From Bacteroidaceae bacterium (GTDB taxonomy: Bacteria > Bacteroidota > Bacteroidia > Bacteroidales > Bacteroidaceae): DNA of 63,374 nucleotides. The notes beneath the pieces were generated by a model. The model was not told the DNA's origin and ran no database searches. It was given only the letters and a program-made list of their open reading frames with translations. A program made the position numbers and the translations under genes. The stretch lies in the NCBI GenBank assembly GCA_017542145.1, contig JAFXXQ010000007.1, positions 1 through 63,374 on the forward strand, written 5' to 3'. Numbering within the stretch: the stretch's first letter is position 1; each line of letters begins with the position of its first letter. Below are positions 11,543 to 18,467 of this stretch, in pieces.

Positions 11543-12736
11543 ATGAATCCCCTATCCGACCGAGTCAACCGACTCCACCCCTCCGCCACCTTGGCCATGT
11601 CAGCCCGCAGTGCCGAGCTGAAGGCCCAAGGCGTCGATGTCATCAACATGAGCGTCGGCGAGCCCGACTTCAACACCCCCGACCACATCAAGGCTGCCGC
11701 CGTGCGTGCCGTCGAGGAGAACTGGAGCCGCTACAGCCCCGTGCCCGGCTACCCCGCCCTGCGCGAGGCCATCTGCGCCAAGCTGAAGAACGAGAACGGC
11801 CTCGACTTCCGTCCCTCGCAGATTGTGGTCTCCAACGGCGCCAAGCAGAGCGTGGCGGGTGTGCTGATGGCCCTTGTCGGCAACGGCGACGAGGTCATCG
11901 TCCCCGCGCCCTACTGGGTCAGCTACCCCGAGATGGTGCTGATGGCCGACGGCAGCCCCGTTGCCATCCCCACCGACATCGAGCACGACTTCAAGGTGAG
12001 CGCCGCGCAGCTCGAGGCCGCCATCACGCCCCGCACGAAGGCCATCATCCTCTGCTCGCCCAGCAACCCCACCGGCTCCGTCTATACCCGCGACGAGCTG
12101 GCAGCCCTGGCCGACGTCCTTGCCCGCCACGAGCAGGTGTGGATTATTGCCGACGAAATCTACGAGCACATCAACTACCTCGGCCGTCACGAGAGCATTG
12201 CCCAGTTCGCTGCCGTCCGCGAGCGCACCGTCATCATCAACGGCGTCTCCAAGGCCTATGCCATGACGGGCTGGCGCATCGGCTTTGCCGCGGGCCCCGA
12301 GGTGGTCATCAAGGCCGTCAGCAAGCTGCAGGGCCAGTACACCAGCGGCCCGTGCTCTGTGTCGCAGAAGGCCGCCGAGGCTGCCTACACCGGTCCCCAG
12401 CAGCCCGTCGAGGCGATGCGCCAGGCGTTCCAGCGTCGCCGCGACCTCATCGTCAGCCTCGCCAGGGAGGTGCCGGGCTTCGAGGTCAACCACCCCGAGG
12501 GCGCCTTCTACCTCTTCCCCAAGTGCAGCGCCCTGTTCGGCAAGACCGACGGCGACCGTGTCATCCGCACCGCCGACGACCTTGCCCTCTACCTGCTCGA
12601 CGTGGCGCATGTGGCGTGCGTGGGCGGCGACAGTTTCGGTGCCCCCGAGTGCATCCGCCTCAGCTATGCCACTTCCGACGACAACATCCGCCGCGCCATG
12701 AGCCGCATCCGCGAGGCCGTTGCCCGACTACGCTAA
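11543..12736 (+). CDS. aspC: Pyridoxal-phosphate aspartate aminotransferase (class I)
   Basis: A 397-residue fold-type I aminotransferase. Visible landmarks are SVGEPDFNTPDH near the N-terminus, the SNPTG motif near residue 173, the DEIYEHI strand, and the PLP lysine in the NGVSKAYAMTGWRIG motif near residue 240. It exchanges amino groups between aspartate and 2-oxoglutarate; related enzymes also act on prephenate, so the substrate is a family-level call. It lies 12 bases behind the LPS permease gene and is likely in the same transcript. Confidence 0.92.
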   Translation: MNPLSDRVNRLHPSATLAMSARSAELKAQGVDVINMSVGEPDFNTPDHIKAAAVRAVEENWSRYSPVPGYPALREAICAKLKNENGLDFRPSQIVVSNGAKQSVAGVLMALVGNGDEVIVPAPYWVSYPEMVLMADGSPVAIPTDIEHDFKVSAAQLEAAITPRTKAIILCSPSNPTGSVYTRDELAALADVLARHEQVWIIADEIYEHINYLGRHESIAQFAAVRERTVIINGVSKAYAMTGWRIGFAAGPEVVIKAVSKLQGQYTSGPCSVSQKAAEAAYTGPQQPVEAMRQAFQRRRDLIVSLAREVPGFEVNHPEGAFYLFPKCSALFGKTDGDRVIRTADDLALYLLDVAHVACVGGDSFGAPECIRLSYATSDDNIRRAMSRIREAVARLR

Positions 12737-12777
12737 GTCCCCCACCACCCCGTTTTCCATTCATCATCTTTCATCCT

Positions 12778-13377
12778 ATGAAACGAATCATTCTCTCCCT
12801 CCTCTCCCTTCTGTTTGCAGCCGGCCTGTCGGCGCAGGTCTGCGAAGGGCTCAACGTCGTCACCTTCCGCGTGGGCGACAACAGTGTCTCCAGCCCCGAT
12901 GCCGGCACCCCCACGCTGAGCGTCACCTACGAGTACGAGTTCCTCGAGGACGCCTTCGACATCGAGAGCCTCTGCCTCGGTGCCGGCGCCCAGTTCGGTT
13001 TCCGCAGCTATCGCCGCACGCTCGCCTACTCCGGCTTCTACCACGCCTACAAGAACCTCATGTATGCCCTCCGCGCCACGGCCCACTACGACATCCTCGG
13101 CGAGTTCTTCGGCATGCACTCCGACCATGTCGACACCTATGCCACCGTCTCCTTCGGCATGGAGCGCGAGCATCACACCTACCGCGACGCCCGCACGAAC
13201 GACATTGCCTACAACAAGGAGGGCAACGAGACCGTGCCCGGCGGCTGGCGCAACCTCTACCGCCCGGGCGTGCAGGTGGGCTGCCGCTACTGGTTCACGC
13301 CCAACTTCGGTGCCACTGCCGAGGCCGGCTTCGACGGCTTCTCCTTCTTCAACGTCGGCGTCTCCGCCTGCTTCTGA
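12778..13377 (+). CDS. Small predicted outer-membrane beta-barrel protein
   Basis: A 199-residue protein. The ATG at 12778 gives a clean signal peptide (KRIILSLLSLLFAAGLSA, cut before Gln). The mature part is built of alternating strands rich in aromatic and small residues, with Gly-Phe and Tyr-Phe ends and a C-terminal Phe (VSACF), as in eight-stranded outer-membrane barrels. A much longer open frame extends upstream within aspC but in another frame, so it is not used. No specific family was recognised. It lies 41 bases after aspC. Confidence 0.72.
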   Translation: MKRIILSLLSLLFAAGLSAQVCEGLNVVTFRVGDNSVSSPDAGTPTLSVTYEYEFLEDAFDIESLCLGAGAQFGFRSYRRTLAYSGFYHAYKNLMYALRATAHYDILGEFFGMHSDHVDTYATVSFGMEREHHTYRDARTNDIAYNKEGNETVPGGWRNLYRPGVQVGCRYWFTPNFGATAEAGFDGFSFFNVGVSACF

Positions 13378-13394
13378 GCGGGGGTGTGTATCCA

Positions 13395-13445
13395 AAATGA
13401 CGAAAAAGGATACAAAGGATACAGGATACAAGGATACGCTTTAAC
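13395..13445 (+). repeat. Outer left copy of the GGATAC array (51 bp)
   Basis: Four GGATAC words follow AAATGACGAAAAA and end in GCTTTAAC. The reverse complement recurs at 21274-21324 with a single mismatch in 51 bases. Bases 13397-13444 read as a complete 15-codon ORF (MTKKDTKDTGYKDTL, then TAA); whether it is translated is unknown. Confidence 0.9.
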
Positions 13446-13612
13446 TATAGTTAAGAGTTAAGAGTTCATAGTTCATAGTCGGGGGAGTCCAGCCGCACAA
13501 GACGATGAGCCCCGAGCAAACCCATGCACTATGAACTCTTAACTATGCACTATGCACTCTTAACTCTTAACTATGAACTCTTAACTATGAACTATGAACT
13601 AAAAAGAGTTCC
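13446..13612. repeat. Inverted TTAAGAG / CTATGAACT short-repeat array
   Basis: AGTTAAGAGTTAAGAG and TTCATAGTTCATAG words are followed, after about 45 bases, by many copies of CTATGAACTCTTAA and CTATGCACT in the opposite sense. The region lies between the barrel gene and the HU-like gene, which converge here, and can fold as a long hairpin acting as a terminator for either gene. Confidence 0.75.
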
Positions 13613-13634
13613 CCCGTCGAGGGGGATACTCTTT

Positions 13635-14051
13635 TTACGCCAGCAGTTCGCTGGGCACGCGCTTCAGCTGGCGGTTGGTGCGGACGTAGCGGAGCAGGTC
13701 GGCATCGGCACGGAAGCGGATGCCGCAGCCGCGGATGTACGTGCTGGGCTCGAACGTCTCCAGCGGGATGACACTCTGCGCGAAGCACCTCGAGTTGAGG
13801 TTCACCTGCAGCGCGCCGATCTCCTGGAGCACCACGCGCTGGCCCTGGAGCAGGTGCAGCTTGATGAACTCCTTGGCGGCGGTCAGCACGGCCACGATGT
13901 CGGCCTTCGTCACCGTAGTGGCAAACTGGATGTCGTCGGCGAGGCTCTTGAAGTCGTAGTCGCCGGTCTTCACGGCGCGGTTGGTGGCGTAGTCGACGCC
14001 CTGGGCACCGCGGGGGTTACTGCACCCCACAATCTGATAAGTAACTGGCAT
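13635..14051 (-). CDS. HU-like DNA-binding protein (Bacteroidetes HU-HIG type)
   Basis: A 138-residue protein starting at the ATG at 14051 (an upstream ATG at 14060 adds three residues). The sequence MPVTYQIVGCSNPRG, then TKADIVAVLTAAKEFIKLHLLQGQRVVLQEIGALQVNLNS, matches the HU-like family common in Bacteroides, often encoded near BT4734-like primase genes on accessory DNA. HU-like proteins bind bent or branched DNA. It is enclosed by the first pair of GGATAC arrays and lies beside an AT-rich cruciform-like region. It converges on the beta-barrel gene. Confidence 0.8.
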   Translation of the reverse strand: MPVTYQIVGCSNPRGAQGVDYATNRAVKTGDYDFKSLADDIQFATTVTKADIVAVLTAAKEFIKLHLLQGQRVVLQEIGALQVNLNSRCFAQSVIPLETFEPSTYIRGCGIRFRADADLLRYVRTNRQLKRVPSELLA

Positions 14052-14201
14052 GGCACACAAGATTTAGATAGTTAGACAATCGGATTAACAACTCTCTCGA
14101 TGAACGTTCACGGTGCAAAGGTAGTCATTTTTTCAATATCTACCAAACATTTTCGCCATTTTTTGTTAAAATATCGCGGAATTTTATAAATTTTCACAAT
14201 A

Positions 14202-14240
14202 GTTAATGCGTATCCTTGTATCCTTGTATCCTGTATCCTT
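14202..14240 (-). repeat. Inner GGATAC array, inverted orientation
   Basis: GTTAATGCGTATCC followed by three further GTATCC words. It is the reverse complement of the array type at 13395 and closes a head-to-head pair around the HU-like gene. Confidence 0.85.
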
Positions 14241-14360
14241 TCGGCTCACGCGACGCGCGCAGTATATATATCTATATATATGGAAATATATTATATATAT
14301 ATTATATATAAATAATACTTACCTCTTTCCAATATATTATAATACCGCGCGCGTGCAAAA
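14241..14360. other. AT-rich imperfect palindrome flanked by GCGCGC
   Basis: ACGCGACGCGCGCAGTATAT opens, and TATATTATAATACCGCGCGCGTGC closes, a segment made almost only of A and T (TATATA runs). The ends are complementary, so the region can extrude a cruciform or act as an easily melted site. It sits exactly between two inverted GGATAC arrays, which lengthen the palindrome to about 200 bases. Confidence 0.65.
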
Positions 14361-14365
14361 GGGTG

Positions 14366-14404
14366 AGGATACAAGGATACAAGGATACAAGGATACGCTT
14401 TAAC
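14366..14404 (+). repeat. Inner GGATAC array, direct orientation
   Basis: Four GGATACAA words ending in GGATACGCTTTAAC, same end as the copy at 13395-13445. It opens the second head-to-head pair, closed by the copy at 21274-21324. Confidence 0.85.
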
Positions 14405-14630
14405 ATTCCCCCCGCCGCGCCCGTCCTTCTACCGCGTGCACGCCCCCGGCTGCCGCACCGGCCCGCCCTACGGCGGCTTGCGAAGGACCTACGGCGGCAG
14501 TGGCCACGCCCCCTTCTACGCCCGCCACGCCCCCTTCTAATTGTTAATCTGCAATCGTTCAGGTTATGAACCATGACTTGTGAATTATGAACTATGAACT
14601 AAAAAAGTTTGCATTTCTCCCCGCCAAGCG

Positions 14631-14661
14631 TTTGCATTTTCCCGCAAAATCACTATATTTG
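14631..14661 (+). promoter_or_regulatory. Consensus promoter of the GmrSD-type gene
   Basis: TTTG at 14631-14634, a 19-base spacer and TATATTTG at 14654-14661 match the Bacteroidetes consensus exactly. The leader to the ATG at 14743 is about 75 bases. Confidence 0.8.
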
Positions 14662-14742
14662 CAGTCTCAAACCAACGAAAAACCCGTATGTACGAATCAT
14701 CATCACCTGCTATAGGGAACTTTACACTTTAAATAAATCGCT

Positions 14743-16590
14743 ATGATACAAGACGTTACAAAGTGCCACATTTATGAGATTTTCTCAAGTGAAGGGATTT
14801 TTTATTATTCCATTCCGAAATATCAACGTGAATATACATGGAACAAAAGAGAATGGGAAGCTCTCTACGATGACATCAGTGAAAACAATAATGAATACTT
14901 TATCGGTTCCATTATCTGTATCCCCCTTGGCGATACGATAAAACCGTACATGGAAGTTATAGATGGACAGCAGCGATTGACTACCATCAGTTTGTTGTTA
15001 GCGGCATTATATCGCAAGTTGTACACTTTCAAGGAAAGTATCAGTGAAGATGACGAAGATGTATTGCCATCAATAAGAAAGGCACTCACAAGCAGGATTT
15101 CTCCTAATGAAATGAAAGTTGTTCCACAAATTCAGAGCTGGAACAAAGATGACTATGATGTGGTGATGAATGAAATTGGCTTGAAAAGAAGTTTAGCAAC
15201 AAAACACCCATATTATTCTTCAAGAAAAATATACCGTTGCTTAAACTATTTCCTTTCTCGCATCAGCAATGAAATGGAAGGATATGATGTTGAAGCATCT
15301 ATAGAGTTTCTAAAGAATAAAATTGAAAAAGTAAAACAAGCCATGCTTGTCAAGATAGAGGTGTCGACCCATTCCGACGCTTATGTTCTGTTTGAGTCCC
15401 TAAACAACCGAGGTACTCCACTGACGGCCATAGACCTGATGAAGAACTTGATTATGGCTCGTGCAGAAAGCAATAATCTTACCGTAGATGATTGCTTCAA
15501 CCGCTGGAAGCAGTTGCTTTCCAACCTTTCGGAAGACTATGGAATTCAAGAGCGCTTCTTCCGTCAGTATTACAACGCATTCAAGCATAAACTGAATGAA
15601 CCCTTCCAAAGCCCAAATGAAAGGAGGAAAGACCCGCTGGGCGTAATTGCCACACGATCAAACTTGCTAAATATCTTCGAATCCCTTATCAATAAAAATC
15701 TACCCGTTTTCCTTGATGACGTCCTTCAGTGTGGCAAGATTTATTCATGGCTGATTCTTAATGATGATGATGACGAAGAGAACACCTACAAGAAAGCTTT
15801 GGAAAAACTAGATCACATTCAAGGGGCGCCATCGTACCTGCTTCTTTTGTACCTAATTAAGAACAAAGTAGAACTGCAGATAAATGATGACCAAATCAAT
15901 GAACTAATTCTTTTACTGGCAAAGTATTTTGTTCGTAGAAATATAACCGACTATCCCAACACGCGCGATTTAACGCGCATCTTTATGGAAATCATCAACA
16001 AAATTGAAGGAACAAATCCAAAAGGAGAAGCCGTCTTTAATCTAATAATTGACCACTTAAGTAACGACTCAAATTGTGCCTCTAACGAACAGTTCGAGAA
16101 AAGTCTTAAAGGCGACATCTATAAAGACAATGTTGGTGCTACCCGTTATATCCTTTGCGAATTGGCCGAACGTGCCATGACACAAGAGTCGTGGACCGAT
16201 CTTTGGAAACGAACTGATAAAAAAGTCTATGTATGGACAATAGAGCATATTTTCCCCGAAGGAGAAAATGTACCCCAGTGCTGGGTTGACATGATAGCTA
16301 ATGGAGATACGGCTTTGGCAAATAAATACCGGGAAGATTATACGCATAAGATAGGAAATCTGACAATAACAGGATATAACAGTTCTTTGGGAAATAAATC
16401 TTTTGTCGAGAAACGCGACAGAAAAAGTAAGGATGGCCAGCGTTATATCGGGTACAAAAATGGCTTAGAAATCAACAAAGAAATAGCCGAGAAAGAGACA
16501 TGGACAATAGACAACATTAAGGAACGTACCAAAAAGCTGATAACAGAATTACTAAAAGTCTACAAGTTCCCAGGAGATGAATATAAATGA
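14743..16590 (+). CDS. GmrSD-type DUF262/DUF1524 endonuclease (putative type IV restriction)
   Basis: A 615-residue single polypeptide. The N-terminal DUF262 (ParB/GmrS-like) domain shows IPKYQREYTW and the nucleotide-binding-associated motif IDGQQRLTTI near residue 72. The C-terminal DUF1524 (GmrD, HNH-like) domain shows EHIFP near residue 501 and NLTITGYNSSLGNKSF near 540. Known GmrSD enzymes cut DNA carrying glucosylated hydroxymethylcytosine, thereby blocking phages; the target here is not known. The gene is clearly more AT-rich than its neighbours and has an excellent promoter, both signs of recent acquisition. No partner methylase is present, fitting a modification-dependent nuclease. 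Confidence 0.88.
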   Translation: MIQDVTKCHIYEIFSSEGIFYYSIPKYQREYTWNKREWEALYDDISENNNEYFIGSIICIPLGDTIKPYMEVIDGQQRLTTISLLLAALYRKLYTFKESISEDDEDVLPSIRKALTSRISPNEMKVVPQIQSWNKDDYDVVMNEIGLKRSLATKHPYYSSRKIYRCLNYFLSRISNEMEGYDVEASIEFLKNKIEKVKQAMLVKIEVSTHSDAYVLFESLNNRGTPLTAIDLMKNLIMARAESNNLTVDDCFNRWKQLLSNLSEDYGIQERFFRQYYNAFKHKLNEPFQSPNERRKDPLGVIATRSNLLNIFESLINKNLPVFLDDVLQCGKIYSWLILNDDDDEENTYKKALEKLDHIQGAPSYLLLLYLIKNKVELQINDDQINELILLLAKYFVRRNITDYPNTRDLTRIFMEIINKIEGTNPKGEAVFNLIIDHLSNDSNCASNEQFEKSLKGDIYKDNVGATRYILCELAERAMTQESWTDLWKRTDKKVYVWTIEHIFPEGENVPQCWVDMIANGDTALANKYREDYTHKIGNLTITGYNSSLGNKSFVEKRDRKSKDGQRYIGYKNGLEINKEIAEKETWTIDNIKERTKKLITELLKVYKFPGDEYK

Positions 16591-16693
16591 TTTATAAGGT
16601 TTTTTCAAGGAGGATATATTTTAGCAGATAATTGTTGTGTAAGAGACCGCCCTTGATGCAAGAGACACTCGTGGCCCACAGAAATTTCAGACG

Positions 16694-17413
16694 ATGAGCG
16701 ACAATACAGACAAAAAGCAGCCCACCGTACAGCACTATGCCGACGGCACAGCAAGCGTGATGCGCAAGGCCGTAGTATATACAGAACTACGGTTCTACAA
16801 GCGCAGCGATGTGCTGTATCAGCTGACGCAGGTGTTCTGTCAGCGCTACCTGCCCCGCTATGGCGACCGCACCGTCGACCAGATGGTGCAGGCCGCACGC
16901 AGCACCAAGCAGAACATTGCAGAGGGCAGCACCGACGGGCAGACATCCGCCGAGACAGAGCTGAAGCTGCTGGGCATAGCCCGCGGCAGCAACCAGGAAC
17001 TGCTGGAAGACTATCAGGACTATCTGAAACGGAAGGGCCTAACGGAATGGTTCGGACACAACGAACGTTTCGACCGCCTGCACCGTTTCTGCCAAGACCA
17101 CACCCACTGGGACGACTACCGCCCCCTGACGGAGCGTATGAACGACGAGGAACTGGCCAACATGGCCATCTGCTTGTGTCATCAGGTGGACAAGGCGATG
17201 GCAAAATACATCGAGAAAAAAGACCGCGAGTTCACCACCGAAGGCGGCATCCGCGAGCGCATGACCGCAGCCAGGCTCGGCCAGCGCGAGACGCAACGGC
17301 AGACCATTGAGCGCCAGGCCGCTGAGATAGCCGCCCTTCGCCAGGAGAACGCCCGCCTGAAAGAGATGCTCAGAGAAGCCGGAAATTCCGGAAATTCCGG
17401 AGACTCCGGATAA
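16694..17413 (+). CDS. Four-helix-bundle protein (Avd/S23-like) with suffix domain
   Basis: A 239-residue protein. Residues about 20-125 carry the four-helix-bundle pattern, including ARSTKQNIAEGS, typical of the 23S-rRNA-intervening-sequence/Avd-like family. Residues 125-215 match the extra C-terminal domain often seen in Bacteroidetes members, ending in a coiled coil (ERQAAEIAALRQENARLKEML). The last nine residues (NSGNSGDSG) come from a GGAAATTCC-type repeat that runs past the stop. Avd relatives bind nucleic acid and assist reverse transcriptases in diversity-generating retroelements, but no reverse transcriptase is present here. Function unknown. Confidence 0.8.
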   Translation: MSDNTDKKQPTVQHYADGTASVMRKAVVYTELRFYKRSDVLYQLTQVFCQRYLPRYGDRTVDQMVQAARSTKQNIAEGSTDGQTSAETELKLLGIARGSNQELLEDYQDYLKRKGLTEWFGHNERFDRLHRFCQDHTHWDDYRPLTERMNDEELANMAICLCHQVDKAMAKYIEKKDREFTTEGGIRERMTAARLGQRETQRQTIERQAAEIAALRQENARLKEMLREAGNSGNSGDSG

Positions 17414-17434
17414 TCCGGAAATCCCGGAAAGCCC
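17378..17434 (+). repeat. GGAAATTCC-type tandem repeat crossing a stop codon
   Basis: Six to seven variants of a 9-base word (GGAAATTCC, GGAGACTCC, GGATAATCC, GGAAATCCC, GGAAAGCCC) overlap the 3' end of the four-helix-bundle gene and continue past its stop at 17413. Many units are self-complementary. Confidence 0.75.
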
Positions 17435-17475
17435 GGCGAACCCGCCGCTGCAGCCAACGAAATCTGTTCCCCCTC

Positions 17476-17512
17476 CCCCCGTCAAGGCCAGCCCTTGACG
17501 GGGGTTTCTTTT
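17476..17512 (+). terminator. Rho-independent terminator
   Basis: CCCCCGTCAAGG and CCTTGACGGGGG form a 12-base-pair stem with a short loop, followed by TTTCTTTT. It separates the four-helix-bundle gene from the next gene. A second small hairpin (AAACCC/GGGTTT) lies at about 17557-17576. Confidence 0.85.
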
Positions 17513-17589
17513 GATTGTTTCTTTGCGCTGAAACAGCGCGTCCGCCATCGCACCGGTAAACCCCTGACAGGGTTTCGCACGCATGGTGG

Positions 17590-18075
17590 ATGCACGAAAT
17601 GCGCAAAGCCATGCAAAAGAACTACAAAACCACTGCGAGAGAAACCGCTGAACAGCGGAAGAAACAACGTGATGCGCGGGCGGCAAAAGCCCGCCGGAAA
17701 ACAGAGTCGAGAAAAGCGAAGCGACGGCAGCCGTACTCCGACAGCACATGCCTCGTCGATCTGGTGAGGCCGGAGCACTACCTCCGCCTGAGGCAGCTGA
17801 TGAAGGAGCTGCAGCCCTTCCTCGCCGACGGCGCAAGGACGGCACGCAGCCCCTGCCTGACGTTCGACCTCGCGAAGCTGGAGGGACAGCGGAAGATGGT
17901 CTATATTGCCCTTGCCGTATTCCTGTTTGGCGACAAGGACAAGAGGGTGCTGAAGGTGTCGTTGGCGGCCTTCGCCCGGTACCTCACAGACCCACGCCAC
18001 AGCAATTTTTCGCCAAAACATAACACGCTGACAGACAAACTTCAAAAGACCCGAAAAATGCTCGGTTTAACATAG
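17590..18075 (+). CDS. Basic protein of unknown function
   Basis: A 161-residue protein. The first 55 residues are very rich in Lys and Arg and likely unstructured. The rest (from YSDSTCLVDLVRPEHYLRLRQLM) looks like a compact helical domain, possibly DNA-binding. No family was recognised. It sits behind a terminator and upstream of the small-protein/primase genes, in the second GGATAC-bracketed cassette. An alternative start within the basic region cannot be excluded. Confidence 0.5.
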   Translation: MHEMRKAMQKNYKTTARETAEQRKKQRDARAAKARRKTESRKAKRRQPYSDSTCLVDLVRPEHYLRLRQLMKELQPFLADGARTARSPCLTFDLAKLEGQRKMVYIALAVFLFGDKDKRVLKVSLAAFARYLTDPRHSNFSPKHNTLTDKLQKTRKMLGLT

Positions 18076-18128
18076 TTTTGCAATCTGGGGAGACGGCCAT
18101 TCCTTTCACTTGTATAGGAGTATCGCCG

Positions 18129-18136
18129 TATCTTTG
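18129..18136 (+). promoter_or_regulatory. -7 element of the primase operon
   Basis: TATCTTTG followed by CATC, about 29 bases before the ATG at 18165. The -33 element is weak, so regulation may involve an activator. Confidence 0.6.
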
Positions 18137-18164
18137 CATCGACAATCGTAAAGCAACAGACACT

Positions 18165-18467
18165 ATGGCAAAAGCAATCCGTAAAAAACAACAGCTTGAG
18201 GTGGGCCGCCGCTACCGGGGTAGCGCAGTCCTGAACGAGTATGGCGAGTTTGACTTCCGCGCCTACCAGCGTCAGGGAGAGGCAGAGAACGCCATGCGAA
18301 AGGTCTTCGAGGTGGACGGCGAGCACTTCCGTTTCGCCGCCTACCGTTCCGACGAGAAAGTGAAAGTGGCAATCCTCGTGCCGCGTGGGGATGCCCGTGA
18401 GGTTGAGACGCGGCTTCGCGAACTTTTCATCCTAACCCTTTACAAACTCAGAGAGTATGAACTTTGA
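18165..18467 (+). CDS. Small conserved-looking protein upstream of the primase, unknown function
   Basis: A 100-residue protein, ATG at 18165, directly behind a TATCTTTG promoter element. Sequence alternates charged and hydrophobic residues, with predicted beta strands (HFRFAAYRSDEKVKVAILV) and a C-terminal helix. It overlaps the start of the primase gene by 11 bases, so the two are translationally linked. No family was recognised; it may be an accessory factor of the primase. Confidence 0.6.
   Translation: MAKAIRKKQQLEVGRRYRGSAVLNEYGEFDFRAYQRQGEAENAMRKVFEVDGEHFRFAAYRSDEKVKVAILVPRGDAREVETRLRELFILTLYKLREYEL

Larger units (their letters stand above)
14052..14742. other. 690-base intergenic region with arrays, AT-rich palindrome and GC-rich stretch
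   Basis: No gene could be supported. From left to right it holds the upstream region of the HU-like gene, an inverted GGATAC array (14202-14240), an AT-rich palindrome (14241-14360), a direct GGATAC array (14366-14404), a GC-rich stretch with a repeated CCACGCCCCCTTCTA word (14405-14540), CTATGAACT words (14572-14602) and the promoter of the GmrSD-type gene. Short ORFs here are low-complexity and rejected. Confidence 0.7.

Noticed and set aside
12139..12777. Upstream extension of the beta-barrel frame into aspC
   Set aside because: Low-complexity shadow reading; the ATG at 12778 gives a clean signal peptide.
13395..14404. CRISPR array
   Set aside because: The words are only 6-9 bases, directly adjacent and inverted, without unique spacers of constant length, and no cas genes are present.
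14405..14569. Arg-rich or Pro-rich ORFs in the GC-rich stretch
   Set aside because: Both strands are open because of low complexity; the residues are repetitive and no start context is convincing.
16694..17413. Diversity-generating retroelement
   Set aside because: Avd-like protein seen, but no reverse transcriptase and no template/variable repeat pair in the window.
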